This document shows, in pieces, positions 35,802 through 46,406 of a DNA stretch of 64,000 bases; the stretch's first letter is position 1, and every line of letters begins with the position of its first letter. The notes under the pieces are model-generated. The model was given only the letters and a program-made list of their open reading frames with translations. It was not told the origin of the DNA and did not search any database. This DNA comes from Marinicella meishanensis (lineage in GTDB: Bacteria > Pseudomonadota > Gammaproteobacteria > Xanthomonadales > Marinicellaceae): positions 1 to 64,000 of the forward strand of contig NZ_JAIOUV010000002.1 of assembly GCF_019931145.1 (NCBI RefSeq). The letters run 5' to 3'. The position numbers and the translations under genes were made by a program.

Positions 35802-37491
35802 AAGTAACTATTTCCCACAGACCCAAATCGACCCCACCCAAGAGTCGGCCGGCACCCTGGAACAACTGTCGCTGCTGGCTGATTTGAGCCAGGACTTTGT
35901 GAAGTCGATGGACATCAATGACATCCTGCGCCGGGCAGTCAAACGCATCAAAAGCTACATGGACGCCGAAGCGGCCAGCATCTTTTTGGTCGATGCCAAC
36001 AAACAAAACCTGATTTGTCGCGCCAGTGCCGGACCGGTGGACGTCACCGACATGGCGATTCAGGTGGACAACGGCATCATCGGCCGCACCTTCACCAGCG
36101 GTGAAAGTCAAATCATCATCGATGCCAGAAAAGACGCCGACTTTGTCTGTCACGTCGACACCCTTACCGGCTTTCAAACCCGCTCGGTGCTGTGCACCCC
36201 CTTGATCACTCAAGGCGATACCATCGGCGTGTTGCAGGTGCTGAACAAACAAGATGAACAGCTGTTCAAAACCCGCGATTCCGACATCCTGCGCTTGTTG
36301 GCCACACCGATTGCTTTGGCCGTAGAAAATGCCCGCTTCACCTTGAATTTTGTCGAGCAGCGGCGCATCAAAAAAGAATTGACCCTGGCCAGAAAACTGC
36401 AACGCTCACTGTTACCGGGCCGCTTGAAACCGCCGTTTCCGGTGGTGGGCTCCAACATATCAGCCAATGAAGTGTCGGGGGATTTTTACGATTACTTCGA
36501 ATTGAGCGATGGCACCGTGGGCTTTTTGATCGGAGACGTGTCGGGCAAAGGCATCGATGCCTCCATGCTGATGGTGCGGGCCAGCAGCCTGCTGCGCTGG
36601 ATTGGCAAAGACCACTTGCCCCCTGGCCAATGGTTGGCCAAAGCCAACAAAGAACTGTGCGAAAAAGCCTCCCGCGGGCTGTTCGTCTGTGCCGCGGTGG
36701 GCTATTACAACCCCAAAACCGACATCGCGGTATGGTCCAATGCCGGACTGCCACCGGTGATCTACAAATGCCCCCAGTGCACCATCAAAACCTGGACTGC
36801 CGATGCCCCACCCTTGGGCATCAAAGCCAGTGATTTGTCATTCGACCAACAAACCATGAAGCTCAACAGCGGTGGTTTGTACTTCCTCACCGACGGCTTG
36901 ACCGATGCCCGCAACGAACACAACGAAAGGCGGGAGCTGGACGGCATCATCGAAGCCATCAAACACACCGAATCCGAATCGCCGGAGGTGCGCATCGGCA
37001 AAATGATCACCTCGGCCAGGCGGCATAAGCTGAACGACGATGCCACGGTGTTGCTGATTGAAAAACGCGATCATTTGCAGGAAAACACCCTGTTGGCCGA
37101 ACAGTTCAAAGCCAGCCCATGTCAGCTGAAAATGATCCGCCACAAAATCCTCGACGTGTCCAAACAGGTCGGTTTTGACGATGATTGTTGCCAACAAATC
37201 ATCCTGTCTCTGGATGAGGCCATCACCAACATCATCCGCCATGCCTACAAAGACGTGGTCGATGGTGAGATTGAAATCGAAATCAAAACCCAAAACAAAA
37301 CCCTGGTGTTTTATTTGCGTGATTTTGCCCCCGAGGTCTATGACAGCTCCATCAAGCCGCGCGACCTGTCCAAACCCCTGCCCGGACAAATGGGCATCAA
37401 CTTCATCGACAGCGTGATGGACTCTTGGGAGTTTGCCACCCCCAAAGACGGCTACGGCAACCTGCTGATCATGAAGAAAGAGATTGCATAA
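35791..37491 (+). CDS. GAF / PP2C (RsbU-type) / HATPase signalling protein
   Basis: A 566-residue soluble protein with three modules. A GAF domain at about 35-190 includes AASIFLVDANKQNLICRASAG. A PP2C-type SpoIIE/RsbU phosphatase domain (about 205-400) has SGDFYDYF near 229 and GDVSGKGIDASMLM near 248. A C-terminal GHKL ATPase of the RsbW/SpoIIAB anti-sigma kinase type has LDEAITNIIRHAY near 475 and PGQMGINFIDSVMD. A phosphatase and its opposing kinase on one chain suggest a partner-switching pathway acting on an unlinked STAS protein. The ATG lies inside the end of pssA. No STAS gene is in the window. Confidence 0.9.
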   Translation: MKTESNYFPQTQIDPTQESAGTLEQLSLLADLSQDFVKSMDINDILRRAVKRIKSYMDAEAASIFLVDANKQNLICRASAGPVDVTDMAIQVDNGIIGRTFTSGESQIIIDARKDADFVCHVDTLTGFQTRSVLCTPLITQGDTIGVLQVLNKQDEQLFKTRDSDILRLLATPIALAVENARFTLNFVEQRRIKKELTLARKLQRSLLPGRLKPPFPVVGSNISANEVSGDFYDYFELSDGTVGFLIGDVSGKGIDASMLMVRASSLLRWIGKDHLPPGQWLAKANKELCEKASRGLFVCAAVGYYNPKTDIAVWSNAGLPPVIYKCPQCTIKTWTADAPPLGIKASDLSFDQQTMKLNSGGLYFLTDGLTDARNEHNERRELDGIIEAIKHTESESPEVRIGKMITSARRHKLNDDATVLLIEKRDHLQENTLLAEQFKASPCQLKMIRHKILDVSKQVGFDDDCCQQIILSLDEAITNIIRHAYKDVVDGEIEIEIKTQNKTLVFYLRDFAPEVYDSSIKPRDLSKPLPGQMGINFIDSVMDSWEFATPKDGYGNLLIMKKEIA

Positions 37492-37629
37492 CCCCCCATT
37501 CATTGCATAAAATCACTGGTCTTAATTTCCGAGGCGGTGCATTTGAGCGTATGGACCACCTCACCCTCCGGTTCAATCGCGGTCACCACACAGCGCTTGG
37601 ACTCAACCACAATTTGATCAGGAACCATC

Positions 37630-39585
37630 ATGAAATACATTGCCATGCTATTGCTTGCTTTCTCAATGACTGCAGCAAGCAAACCCGCACCCATTGAACA
37701 CTTTGCTGCCAAAGCGGCCTTCGTCAACATGAAGATCTCCCCCGACGGCAAACACTTGGCCTTCACTTATGAAGATGAAGACCAAGTCAAACTCGGTGTC
37801 ATGAACATGAAAACCAAGAAAGGGGTTTACTCATTCAGCATGGGCCCCAATCGTGAAGCGGCTCAGTTTTGGTGGGTCAACAACAAACGCCTGATGATCC
37901 AAAGTCAACGCATCACTGGCTGGCTGGACGGTCAACAACCCTACCCCGAATTGTTCACGGTCAATTACGATGGCAAGAAACGGGAGTTGATGTGGGATTT
38001 TCAACGGGCTTACATCAGACCCGTGTCCTTGTTGGATGATGATCCCGATCATGTGTTGGTCACCAAGCACCATTTCACTGATAATTTTTCCGGTAAATTG
38101 CAACGATTGAACATCAACAACGGCAAAATGAATTACATGGAAGACACCCCCAAAATGAAAGGTGGCTCAAAATCCAGAATCACATTCATTGGCGTGGATA
38201 ACAACGACGTGCCGAAGTTGGCGGTCGAGCGCGACCCCATGGACGAAGATGATTTCTATGATGACGTGTCCTATCTGCATTACAAAAACCAGCAAGGCGA
38301 ATGGGCCCATTTGAGCCTGCCTAAAATCAGAAAGGATCGACCCACCTTGAGCCCGCATGGTTTCAGCTTGGACAACAACAAGTTCTTCTTTTCCAGCAAC
38401 CACGACTTGGACCACAATGGCAACACCGGATTTTTTGAATTCGACTTCAAAACCAATGAAATCAAGTTGCTGTTCCGACACCCTGATGTTGACATCGCCG
38501 GCACCATTTATGGCAAGGACGGCGAAGTCATCGGCGCCACTTATGAGCCTGGCTACCCCGAATATTACTACATTGAAGACGAAGTGGCGCAGCCAGAAAT
38601 CACCTTACACAAACAATTGCGCTCCAGTTTCAAAGGACAAGAAGTGCGGGTTGGCTCGTACACCAAGAACAAAAAAATGACCACTTTGTACGTCTACAGC
38701 GATCAAAATCCAGGCACTTTTTACCTGTTTGACCGCAGCAATAATAACGTGGAATTCATTTCCAAGCGCATGCCAGACATCGAGCCCAGCCAAATGGCCA
38801 AAGTGGAGCCCTTCACCCTGGAGGCCAGAGACGGGCTGAAAATGTATGGGCAAATGACCATCCCACCGGGCAAAGAGCTGAAAAACCTGCCCTTGATCAT
38901 TTACCCCCATGGCGGACCCTATGGTGCGATCGATACATGGGGCTGGGAAAGCCGTCCGCAATTGTTTGCCAGTCGCGGTTACTTGGTGCTTCAATTAAAT
39001 TACAGGGGATCTGGCGGTTATGGCGAGGACTTCCAAGAAGCCGGTCACACCGAGTGGGGCGCCAAGATGCAAGATGACTTGACTGACGCCACCCTGTGGG
39101 CCATCAACCAAGGTTATGCCGACAAAGACCGCGTGTGTATTCATGGGGTCAGTTATGGTGGCTATGCCGCCATGCATGCCGTGGTTCATGAGCCTGACTT
39201 ATACAAGTGTTCGATTCCTGATGCCGGGATTTATGAGGTTGAATTGCAGTGGAAAAAAGCCGACTCGTTCAAAGGCAACCCCAAAGCCCGCAAAAAATAC
39301 TTTGACATCATGTTCGGCACCCATGAGGATGAAGCGGTGCTGAACGCCCGATCACCAGCCATGAATGCCGATAAAGTCAAAGCCGCTTTGTTGTTGGTGC
39401 ATGGCACCGAAGATGTGCGGGTGCCCATTGACAACGCCTACTTCCTGGAAGAAAAGTTGCAAGAAGCCGGCAAGCCTTACGACAAGATTTACAAAAAAGA
39501 CGGGCACGGTTTCCAAAAAATCCCTTACCGCATTGAGCTGTATGAAAAAATGCTGGCCTTCCTGGACGAACACATCGGTCAATAA
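37630..39585 (+). CDS. Secreted S9-family prolyl oligopeptidase/dipeptidyl peptidase
   Basis: A 651-residue serine peptidase with a Sec signal peptide (about 1-19, MLLLAFSMTAASKP). An N-terminal beta-propeller (about 25-390) precedes an alpha/beta-hydrolase domain. The nucleophile is Ser508 in HGVSYGGYAAM. The likely triad partners are Asp595 in GTEDVRVP and His626 in KDGHGFQ. PHGGPYGA forms the oxyanion region. Members cut short peptides after proline or alanine; acylaminoacyl peptidase activity is possible. It is periplasmic or secreted. A clear terminator follows. Confidence 0.93.
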   Translation: MKYIAMLLLAFSMTAASKPAPIEHFAAKAAFVNMKISPDGKHLAFTYEDEDQVKLGVMNMKTKKGVYSFSMGPNREAAQFWWVNNKRLMIQSQRITGWLDGQQPYPELFTVNYDGKKRELMWDFQRAYIRPVSLLDDDPDHVLVTKHHFTDNFSGKLQRLNINNGKMNYMEDTPKMKGGSKSRITFIGVDNNDVPKLAVERDPMDEDDFYDDVSYLHYKNQQGEWAHLSLPKIRKDRPTLSPHGFSLDNNKFFFSSNHDLDHNGNTGFFEFDFKTNEIKLLFRHPDVDIAGTIYGKDGEVIGATYEPGYPEYYYIEDEVAQPEITLHKQLRSSFKGQEVRVGSYTKNKKMTTLYVYSDQNPGTFYLFDRSNNNVEFISKRMPDIEPSQMAKVEPFTLEARDGLKMYGQMTIPPGKELKNLPLIIYPHGGPYGAIDTWGWESRPQLFASRGYLVLQLNYRGSGGYGEDFQEAGHTEWGAKMQDDLTDATLWAINQGYADKDRVCIHGVSYGGYAAMHAVVHEPDLYKCSIPDAGIYEVELQWKKADSFKGNPKARKKYFDIMFGTHEDEAVLNARSPAMNADKVKAALLLVHGTEDVRVPIDNAYFLEEKLQEAGKPYDKIYKKDGHGFQKIPYRIELYEKMLAFLDEHIGQ

Positions 39586-39593
39586 AACACACG

Positions 39594-39621
39594 GCCCCGT
39601 TGGCTAACAGCGGGGCTTTAT
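39594..39621 (+). terminator. Rho-independent terminator after the S9 peptidase
   Basis: GCCCCGTTG (39594-39602) pairs with CAGCGGGGC (39608-39616, one T-G wobble, loop GCTAA), then TTTATT. The next small ORF starts three bases later. Confidence 0.8.
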
Positions 39622-39623
39622 TA

Positions 39624-39860
39624 ATGGTTTATGTACTCTCTATCCTGGCCGGTTTAACGGTCATGCGCTTCACCTTTCGTTGGTTCTTTGACGATTGGCA
39701 GGACCTGGCCGAAAACCTCCGACACTGGTTCACCCCAGAAGTCATCAGCGTGATGCGCGGTGAATGGGGAGACAGCCTGTGGGCAGAATTGCGGCTGTTC
39801 ATTTGGCTCGGTCTGGGCGTCTTGGGCGGCTATGGTTGTTACCGCTTTTTGCTCAGCTAA
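39624..39860 (+). CDS. Small two-helix membrane protein, unknown
   Basis: A 78-residue ORF. Two hydrophobic segments flank a charged middle: MVYVLSILAGLTVMRF at the start and LRLFIWLGLGVLGGYGCYRFLL at the end, with RWFFDDWQDLAENLRHWF between. I do not recognise the family. The ATG at 39624 lies just past the hairpin of the preceding terminator, so expression must come from read-through or a promoter I cannot see. A longer reading from 39600 starts inside the hairpin and is unlikely. Confidence 0.55.
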   Translation: MVYVLSILAGLTVMRFTFRWFFDDWQDLAENLRHWFTPEVISVMRGEWGDSLWAELRLFIWLGLGVLGGYGCYRFLLS

Positions 39861-39967
39861 ACACCTGATTTTGTTCCCCTTTGGCACCGGTCTCGTGCTT
39901 GACAAGCATGGACGTCAGCGGGGTCCCATGAGATAATAGAGCGCTTTGAACTGAATCGCGTCATCAC

Positions 39968-42013
39968 ATGGAACCTAGCCACGAAACGAAACGCCAAATC
40001 ATGATCACTTCGGCCCTCCCCTATGCCAGTGGTTCACTGCATTTGGGGCATTTTGTCGAACACACCCAATCGGACATCTGGGCCCGCCTGTTGCGCGCCC
40101 GTGGGCATGAAGTGAAATTCCTCTGTGCCGATGATGCCCATGGCACCCCGATCATGCTGAACGCCGAAAAACAGGGCATGACGCCCGAAGCCATGGTCGA
40201 TGGCATCCGCGAAGAGCATTGGCGTGATTTGCAGGCTTTTGGGGTATCTTATGACCATTACCATTCGACCCACTCTCCAGAAAACCAACAGCTGGTCAGC
40301 GAGATCTACCTCAAACTGAAAGCCGCCGGTCACATCGAATCCAAAGTGGTGGAACAATACTACGATCCGGAAAAAGGCATGTTCCTGCCCGACCGGTTTG
40401 TCAAAGGCACCTGCCCCAAATGTGGCACTGAGGACCAATACAGCGACGGTTGCGAGTCTTGCGGTTCGACTTATGATGCCACCGAAATCATCAACCCCAA
40501 GTCGGTGGTCAGCGGAGCCACGCCGGTGATGAAGGCATCCAAGCACCTGTTCGTGAACCTCAAAAACTTTGAGTCCATGCTCAAAGAATGGGCTGCTTCC
40601 GGGTCTTTACAAGACGAGGTCAACAACAAACTGGCTGAATGGTTTGAAGCCGGACTGCAAGCCTGGGACATTTCGCGCGATGCGCCTTATTTTGGCTTTG
40701 AAATCCCCGAAGAAGACGGCAAATACTTCTATGTGTGGATGGACGCTCCGGTGGGTTACTTGGCGTGTTTGAAGCACGTCTGTGACCAACTCGGCGAAGA
40801 TTTTGCCCCGTGGATTGATCCTGACACCAGTCACGAGATGTACCATTTCATCGGCAAGGACATCCTCTACTTCCACTCTTTGTTTTGGCCAGCGATGCTG
40901 TATGGCGCGGGCATGAAACTGCCGAATGCGGTGTATGTACACGGCTTTTTGACCGTCAATGGCACCAAAATGAGCAAATCAAGGGGCACCTTCATCAAAG
41001 CCTCGACCTATCTGCAGCACCTGAATCCGGATTACTTGCGCTACTATTTCGCCGCCAAATTGTCTGACAACCTGGTCGACATCGACCTCAACATGGACGA
41101 TTTCCGCCAACGGGTGAACTCTGACCTGGTCGGTAAAGTGGTCAACATCGCTTCACGCTGTGCCGGGTTCATCAAGAAGAAATTCGACGCCACCTTGGCT
41201 GCCGAGCTGCACAACCCAGCCTTGTATACCGAATTCGTGAGTCACTCCGCTGGCATTGCCGAGTTGTTTGAAGGCAGAAAATACAACGCCGCCATCCGCC
41301 AAATCATGGCCCTGGCCGACAAAGCCAACCAATACATCGCCGACATGGCCCCCTGGGTGGCAGTCAAAGACGAGGCGAAACACACCGAAGTGCATCAGGT
41401 GTGCTCCACCGGCATCAATTTGTTTCGGGTGTTGATGACCTGGTTGGCCCCGGTGATTCCCTTCACCGCGCGCAAAGCCGAAGCCTTTTTGAACAGCGAT
41501 TTGAATCAATGGCACGCCATTGAACAGCCCTTATTGGACCACCAAATCGAAAAATTCAAACCGCTGATCGGCCGCATCGAGGCCGAAACCCTGGAGACCA
41601 TCATCGAACAAAGTAAACAAGACTTGGCAGCGGCAGCCGAATCAAAGCCTGCCGTCAGCGGACCTTTGGCCGATGATCCCATCAGCGCTGAAATCAATTT
41701 CGATGCCTTTGCCCAAGTGGACCTTCGGGTGGCCTTGATTGCCGATGCACAGCACGTCGATGGCGCCGATAAATTGCTGCAGTTGACCTTGGACCTGGGC
41801 GGCGAAACCCGCAATGTGTTTGCTGGCATCAAATCGGCGTATCAACCCGAGGACCTGATTGGCAAGCACACCGTGATGGTGGCCAATTTGGCCCCCAGAA
41901 AAATGCGCTTTGGCCTGTCTGAAGGCATGGTGTTGGCGGCTGGACCGGGTGGTAAAGACCTGTTTATTTTGGAACCGGATCAGGGGGCCCAACCCGGCAT
42001 GCGGGTGAAATGA
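39968..42013 (+). CDS. metG: Methionyl-tRNA synthetase
   Basis: A 681-residue class I aminoacyl-tRNA synthetase that charges tRNA-Met. The HIGH motif appears as HLGH at 25-28. The zinc knuckle cysteines are at about 149, 152, 162 and 165 ([17 protein letters not shown]). KMSKS is at 334-338. A C-terminal Trbp111-like tRNA-binding domain (about 575-681, [18 protein letters not shown]) is present, as in the dimeric E. coli enzyme. Seven bases separate it from rnfA, so metG and rnf may be cotranscribed. Confidence 0.96.
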   Translation: MEPSHETKRQIMITSALPYASGSLHLGHFVEHTQSDIWARLLRARGHEVKFLCADDAHGTPIMLNAEKQGMTPEAMVDGIREEHWRDLQAFGVSYDHYHSTHSPENQQLVSEIYLKLKAAGHIESKVVEQYYDPEKGMFLPDRFVKGTCPKCGTEDQYSDGCESCGSTYDATEIINPKSVVSGATPVMKASKHLFVNLKNFESMLKEWAASGSLQDEVNNKLAEWFEAGLQAWDISRDAPYFGFEIPEEDGKYFYVWMDAPVGYLACLKHVCDQLGEDFAPWIDPDTSHEMYHFIGKDILYFHSLFWPAMLYGAGMKLPNAVYVHGFLTVNGTKMSKSRGTFIKASTYLQHLNPDYLRYYFAAKLSDNLVDIDLNMDDFRQRVNSDLVGKVVNIASRCAGFIKKKFDATLAAELHNPALYTEFVSHSAGIAELFEGRKYNAAIRQIMALADKANQYIADMAPWVAVKDEAKHTEVHQVCSTGINLFRVLMTWLAPVIPFTARKAEAFLNSDLNQWHAIEQPLLDHQIEKFKPLIGRIEAETLETIIEQSKQDLAAAAESKPAVSGPLADDPISAEINFDAFAQVDLRVALIADAQHVDGADKLLQLTLDLGGETRNVFAGIKSAYQPEDLIGKHTVMVANLAPRKMRFGLSEGMVLAAGPGGKDLFILEPDQGAQPGMRVK

Positions 42014-42020
42014 TGTGTAG

Positions 42021-42602
42021 ATGAGTGAAATCTTCCTGATTTTTATTGGCGCGGCCTTTGTCAACAACTTCGTGTTGGTGCGCTTCTTGGGGCTGTGTCC
42101 ATTCATGGGCGTCTCCACCCAATACAAATCGGCCCTCGGTATGGCCTTTGCCACCGCTTTTGTCTTGACCCTGTCTTCGATTGCCAGTTACCTGGTCAAT
42201 GCCTACTTGCTGGAACCCTTCGGTTTGACCTATCTGAAGACCCTCAGCTTCATCCTGGTGATCGCGGTGACCGTGCAAATCACCGAAATGGTGCTGCACA
42301 AAACCTCACCGCTGTTGTACCAGGTGTTGGGCCTGTTTTTGCCACTGATCACCACCAACTGTGCGGTGTTGGGGGTGGCTTTGCTCAATGTACAAAAACA
42401 AAACAGTTTGTTGGAATCGGCCTTTTTTGGCTTTGGTGCAGCCTTCGGCTTTGGCTTGGTGTTGGTGTTGTTCGCCACCATCCGCGAACGGCTGGAGATG
42501 GCCAACATCCCTGACAGCTTTCGGGGATTGCCCATCGCTTTGATGACCGCTGGCATCATGTCATTGGCGTTTATGGGCTTTGCCGGGATGACCCCAACGT
42601 GA
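42021..42602 (+). CDS. rnfA: Ion-translocating oxidoreductase subunit RnfA
   Basis: A 193-residue inner-membrane subunit with six helices. It belongs to the RnfA/RnfE pair related to NqrE/NqrD. Signature segments include [18 protein letters not shown] and [20 protein letters not shown], whose Cys residues bind a shared [2Fe-2S] cluster with RnfE in known structures. Rnf couples electron flow between ferredoxin and NAD to ion pumping, and in E. coli the homologous Rsx complex reduces SoxR. It overlaps rnfB as GTGA. Confidence 0.95.
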   Translation: MSEIFLIFIGAAFVNNFVLVRFLGLCPFMGVSTQYKSALGMAFATAFVLTLSSIASYLVNAYLLEPFGLTYLKTLSFILVIAVTVQITEMVLHKTSPLLYQVLGLFLPLITTNCAVLGVALLNVQKQNSLLESAFFGFGAAFGFGLVLVLFATIRERLEMANIPDSFRGLPIALMTAGIMSLAFMGFAGMTPT

Positions 42603-43207
42603 GCGCCCCCACAGTCAATGCTCTCAATTGGCTCATGGCCCTGGGCGGCATGGTGTTGCTGGCTGCGGTGTTTGGGGTATTGATCGCTTGGGTCGCCCGC
42701 CGCTGCAAAGTCGAAGGCAATCCGATTGTCGAACAAATCAACGCCATCTTGCCCCAAACCCAATGTGGCCAATGTAATTACCCCGGTTGTAAACCCTATG
42801 CCGAGGCCATTGCCAATGGCGAGGCGCCGATCAACCAATGCCCTCCCGGTGGCCAAGAGGGCATCAAAAAATTGGCCGACCTGTTGGATCTCGAAGTGCT
42901 GGAGTTGAACCCCGAAAACGGCACCGAAACCGCCGATCAAGTGGTGGAAATTGTGGAACCCGATTGCATTGGTTGTACCAAGTGCATCCAAGTCTGCCCG
43001 GTGGATGCCATTGTGGGTGCCGCCAAACAAATGCACACCGTGATCTTGCATGAATGCACCGGCTGCGACCTGTGCATCCCCGCTTGCCCAGTGGACTGCA
43101 TCATCAAGATCCCGGCACCGATGGATGCCAGCTTGCAACGACACCGCAAACCGGCATTGTATGACACCCTGGCCCAAGCCCTGGGGCACTGGCAGGAAGC
43201 CTCATGA
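42599..43207 (+). CDS. rnfB: Rnf subunit B, iron-sulfur protein
   Basis: A 202-residue membrane-anchored Fe-S protein that takes electrons from ferredoxin. One N-terminal helix (about 12-32) is followed by a four-Cys region [12 protein letters not shown]...C, then two [4Fe-4S] ferredoxin motifs, [12 protein letters not shown] and [12 protein letters not shown]. The start codon is GTG, fixed by the 4-base overlap with the rnfA stop. Confidence 0.95.
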   Translation: MSAPTVNALNWLMALGGMVLLAAVFGVLIAWVARRCKVEGNPIVEQINAILPQTQCGQCNYPGCKPYAEAIANGEAPINQCPPGGQEGIKKLADLLDLEVLELNPENGTETADQVVEIVEPDCIGCTKCIQVCPVDAIVGAAKQMHTVILHECTGCDLCIPACPVDCIIKIPAPMDASLQRHRKPALYDTLAQALGHWQEAS

Positions 43208-44733
43208 GCGGGCGTTTGTCGCATTTTCATGGCGGTCTGGTGCTGCGCCACCACAAGCAATCCTCCTGCCAACCCGAGTGCCAATCGGCGGGCATTCCAG
43301 AGCAATTGATGCTGGCCTTGAGCACCCCCCGAGGCAGCCAATCGAAAGCCCTGGTCCAAGTCGGTGAGCGGGTCCTCAAAGGCCAGGTCATGGCCCATCC
43401 CGATGGCCACTTTGGCATGGTGGTTCATGCCCCCACTTCTGGCCACATCAGCGCCATCACCGAAGCCGCCACGGCGCGGGCCGACGCCCCCTCGGGTCCC
43501 TGCATATTGTTGCAACCGGATGGTCAAGATGAATGGTTGGAAACCACCCCCAGCCCACTGCCCACCGATCCCGCAGCGATCATCGAGCGGATCCAGGCTG
43601 CGGGCATCATCGGTATGGGTGGCGCCGGGTTTCCCACCCACATCAAATACCAACAGCTCCAAGTGGGACCAACCACCTTGATCATCAATGGCGCCGAATG
43701 TGAACCCTACATCTCGTGTGATGAACGACTGATGTTGGACCACCCCAGTGAAATCATCAACGGCACCCGTTGGTTGCTGCAAGCGGCGCAAGCGGACCGT
43801 GCCATCATCGCCATCGAAGACAACATCGGCGGGGTCAAATCGCAATTGGATGCCGCCATCAAAGCCCAACAACTGGCCGACATTGAAGTCGTCAAAGTGC
43901 CCACCATCTACCCCACCGGTGGCGAAAAACAACTGATCAAAGTGCTCACCGGCCGCGAAGTCCCCAGCGGCCAGACCCCACTGGCGCTCGGCCTGATCAT
44001 GCAAAACGTGGCCACCGCCAAAGCGGTTCACGATGCCATCGAGCATGGCAGGCCCTTGTTGGAACGGGTGGTGACGGTGACCGGTGACAGTGTGGCCGAG
44101 CCGCGCAACTACTGGGCTTTGATTGGCACACCGATGCGGCATTTGTTGGATTTGGCCGGTTGTGACTGGGCGCAAACCGACAAATTGATCGTCGGCGGCC
44201 CGATGATGGGTTATGCCATGCCCGATGCCGACATCGGCATTGAAAAAACCACCAACTGCTTGTTGGCTTTGCCCACAGCCTGCACCAAACCAGAGTTGCA
44301 GGCGATGCCCTGTATCCGCTGTGGCGATTGCGTGCAGGTGTGTCCGCAGGAATTGTTGCCGCAACAACTGTTCTGGTACATCAATGGCAATGACCAAACC
44401 AATGACCTGGAAAAAGCCCGTGAACACCACCTGTTTGATTGCATTGAATGCGGCGCCTGTTCTTGGGTTTGTCCCAGCCACATCAATTTGGTTGATTTCT
44501 ACCGCTATGCCAAATCAGAAATCACCTACCTGGACCAGAAGAAACAAAAAGCCAATTTGGCCAAACAACGGCATGACGACCGCGAGGCCCGGCTGGCCCG
44601 CATCAAAGCCGAACGCCAGGCCAAGCGGCGCCAAAAAACTGCTAAATTGACCGACAAATCCAGTGCCAAACAAGAAATATCGGCGGTGCTGGCGCGGATC
44701 AAGCAACAAAGCAAAGAGGCGGCCGATGACTGA
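43204..44733 (+). CDS. rnfC: Rnf subunit C, NADH/flavin subunit
   Basis: A 509-residue peripheral subunit carrying FMN and the NAD(H) site. [13 protein letters not shown] and [16 protein letters not shown] are the family's nucleotide/flavin motifs. Two [4Fe-4S] motifs, [12 protein letters not shown] and [20 protein letters not shown], lie near 375-430. The C-terminal Lys/Arg/Ala-rich helix (about 440-509) is like the extended tail of E. coli RsxC, but much shorter. The start overlaps the rnfB stop as ATGA. Confidence 0.95.
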   Translation: MSGRLSHFHGGLVLRHHKQSSCQPECQSAGIPEQLMLALSTPRGSQSKALVQVGERVLKGQVMAHPDGHFGMVVHAPTSGHISAITEAATARADAPSGPCILLQPDGQDEWLETTPSPLPTDPAAIIERIQAAGIIGMGGAGFPTHIKYQQLQVGPTTLIINGAECEPYISCDERLMLDHPSEIINGTRWLLQAAQADRAIIAIEDNIGGVKSQLDAAIKAQQLADIEVVKVPTIYPTGGEKQLIKVLTGREVPSGQTPLALGLIMQNVATAKAVHDAIEHGRPLLERVVTVTGDSVAEPRNYWALIGTPMRHLLDLAGCDWAQTDKLIVGGPMMGYAMPDADIGIEKTTNCLLALPTACTKPELQAMPCIRCGDCVQVCPQELLPQQLFWYINGNDQTNDLEKAREHHLFDCIECGACSWVCPSHINLVDFYRYAKSEITYLDQKKQKANLAKQRHDDREARLARIKAERQAKRRQKTAKLTDKSSAKQEISAVLARIKQQSKEAADD

Positions 44734-45781
44734 GGCACTGAACACCCGCGGTGCCCCACACCTGCCTTCGCGCATCAGCGTGCAGCGGGTGATGCGCTGG
44801 GTCTGTCTGGCGCTGGTGCCGGCGACCTTGGCCCACCTGTATTATTTCGGCCTGGGCATCCTGATTCAAATGATATTGGCCACCGGCAGTGCCTATTTGT
44901 TCGAATGGTGGTGCCTGCGCTGGCGCCAACAACCGCTGCGCCCCTTCCTCACCGACCTCAGCGCTTTGGTCACTGCCTGGCTGTTTGTGCTGTGCATTTC
45001 TCCGGTGGCGCCCTGGTATGTGGCAGTGGTGGGCATGTTTTTTGCCATTGTGGTGGCCAAACACCTGTATGGCGGACTGGGTAACAACATTTTCAATCCA
45101 GCCATGGTCGGTTTTGCGGTGATTTTGATCGCCTTTCCCCAAGCCATGTCTTTGTGGTTACCGCCCAGTGGCTTGATGGAAGCCAACCCCTCTTTGGGGC
45201 TGGGCGAATTGATGTCCTGGATTTTCATGGGGGCACCCACTGCGGGGATTGATGCGGTCACCGCTGCCACCCCTTTGTCGGCGATCCTCACCGGTCTGCA
45301 ACAAGGTTTCGCCCTCAGCGAGATCGTGACCCAACCCATCTTTGGCGATTTTGGGGGTCAAGGCTGGGAGTGGATTGCCAATTGGTTGTTTCTGGGCGGC
45401 TTGGTGCTGTGGTACAAAGGCATCATCACCTGGCATGTGCCGGCGGCGGTGCTGATGACCACCATCGCTGCGGCCACGCCTTTTTATCTGTTCAATGGCG
45501 ACCTGTATTTGGCACCACAACAACACATCTTCGCCGGTGGCACCATGCTGGCGGCTTTTTTCATCGCCACCGACCCCACTTCAGGTTGTTCCAGTGACCG
45601 CGGGAAAATCATCTTTGGGGCCGGGGTGGCCATCCTCACGGTGCTGATTCGAAATTTCGGTTCATACCCCGACGCCATTGCCTTCGCCGTGCTGTTGATG
45701 AACATGGCCGCACCGATGATTGACCGCCTGACCATTCCCCAACCGTATGGCAAAAAACCACAGGATCCGCATCATGGCTGA
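44726..45781 (+). CDS. rnfD: Rnf subunit D, flavinylated membrane subunit
   Basis: A 351-residue membrane protein homologous to NqrB. It carries covalent FMN on a Thr in the motif here reading DAVTAATPL (near residue 180). The better known form of the motif has Gly before the Ala. GNNIFNPAMVGFAV and DPTSGCSSDRGKIIFG are conserved segments. The start ATG 44726 overlaps the rnfC stop by 8 bases; a longer reading from 44663 lies wholly inside rnfC. Confidence 0.94.
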   Translation: MTEALNTRGAPHLPSRISVQRVMRWVCLALVPATLAHLYYFGLGILIQMILATGSAYLFEWWCLRWRQQPLRPFLTDLSALVTAWLFVLCISPVAPWYVAVVGMFFAIVVAKHLYGGLGNNIFNPAMVGFAVILIAFPQAMSLWLPPSGLMEANPSLGLGELMSWIFMGAPTAGIDAVTAATPLSAILTGLQQGFALSEIVTQPIFGDFGGQGWEWIANWLFLGGLVLWYKGIITWHVPAAVLMTTIAAATPFYLFNGDLYLAPQQHIFAGGTMLAAFFIATDPTSGCSSDRGKIIFGAGVAILTVLIRNFGSYPDAIAFAVLLMNMAAPMIDRLTIPQPYGKKPQDPHHG

Positions 45782-46406
45782 CACCCCTGGATGGAAATTG
45801 CCGCTGATTCTGGCCACCACCACCGCCTTGGCCTGTGGTTTGTTGATGCTCAGTCATTACTTGACCGCCGACACCATTGAACAACAATTGTTGGAAGCCA
45901 AGTTGGCTTCATTAAAGCGTTTGATGCCGGCTACCATGACCGACAATGACGTCATCACCGATGCCATCACGGTGTTTGAACCCGAACGACTGGGTCACCG
46001 ACAGGCCACCACCCTGTATCTTGGCACCTTGAAAGGCGACCCCAGCGTCATGGCCATTCCAGTGACTGCCCGTAATGGCTACTCTGGCGACATCGAATTG
46101 TTGGTTGGGGTGCAACACAATGGTCAGATCACGGCAGTGGAAATCATCGCCCACAAAGAAACCCCAGGCCTGGGTGATTTGATTGAACGCAACAAAAGTG
46201 ATTGGTTACAACAATTTCCTGGCACCGCTTGGGGCCAACCGCCGGCAGACCAGTGGCGGGTGCAAAAAGACGGTGGTCAATTCGACCAAATCACCGCCGC
46301 CACCATCACCCCACGGGCGGTGGTCGGTGCCATCAAGCAAGCCTTGCAATACCACCAATCGATGACCACCCAAGCGCATCAGCAACCGGAGTCGAAACAT
46401 GAGTGA
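45774..46406 (+). CDS. rnfG: Rnf subunit G, flavinylated periplasmic subunit
   Basis: A 210-residue protein with one N-terminal membrane helix (about 10-28) and a periplasmic FMN-binding domain. The flavin-attachment region reads DQITAATITPRAVV near the C-terminus, with Ala replacing the usual Gly of the S/T-G-A-T motif. ETPGLGDLIERNKSDWL is the other conserved segment. It needs the flavin transferase ApbE, which is not in the window. The ATG overlaps the rnfD stop by 8 bases. Confidence 0.93.
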   Translation: MADTPGWKLPLILATTTALACGLLMLSHYLTADTIEQQLLEAKLASLKRLMPATMTDNDVITDAITVFEPERLGHRQATTLYLGTLKGDPSVMAIPVTARNGYSGDIELLVGVQHNGQITAVEIIAHKETPGLGDLIERNKSDWLQQFPGTAWGQPPADQWRVQKDGGQFDQITAATITPRAVVGAIKQALQYHQSMTTQAHQQPESKHE

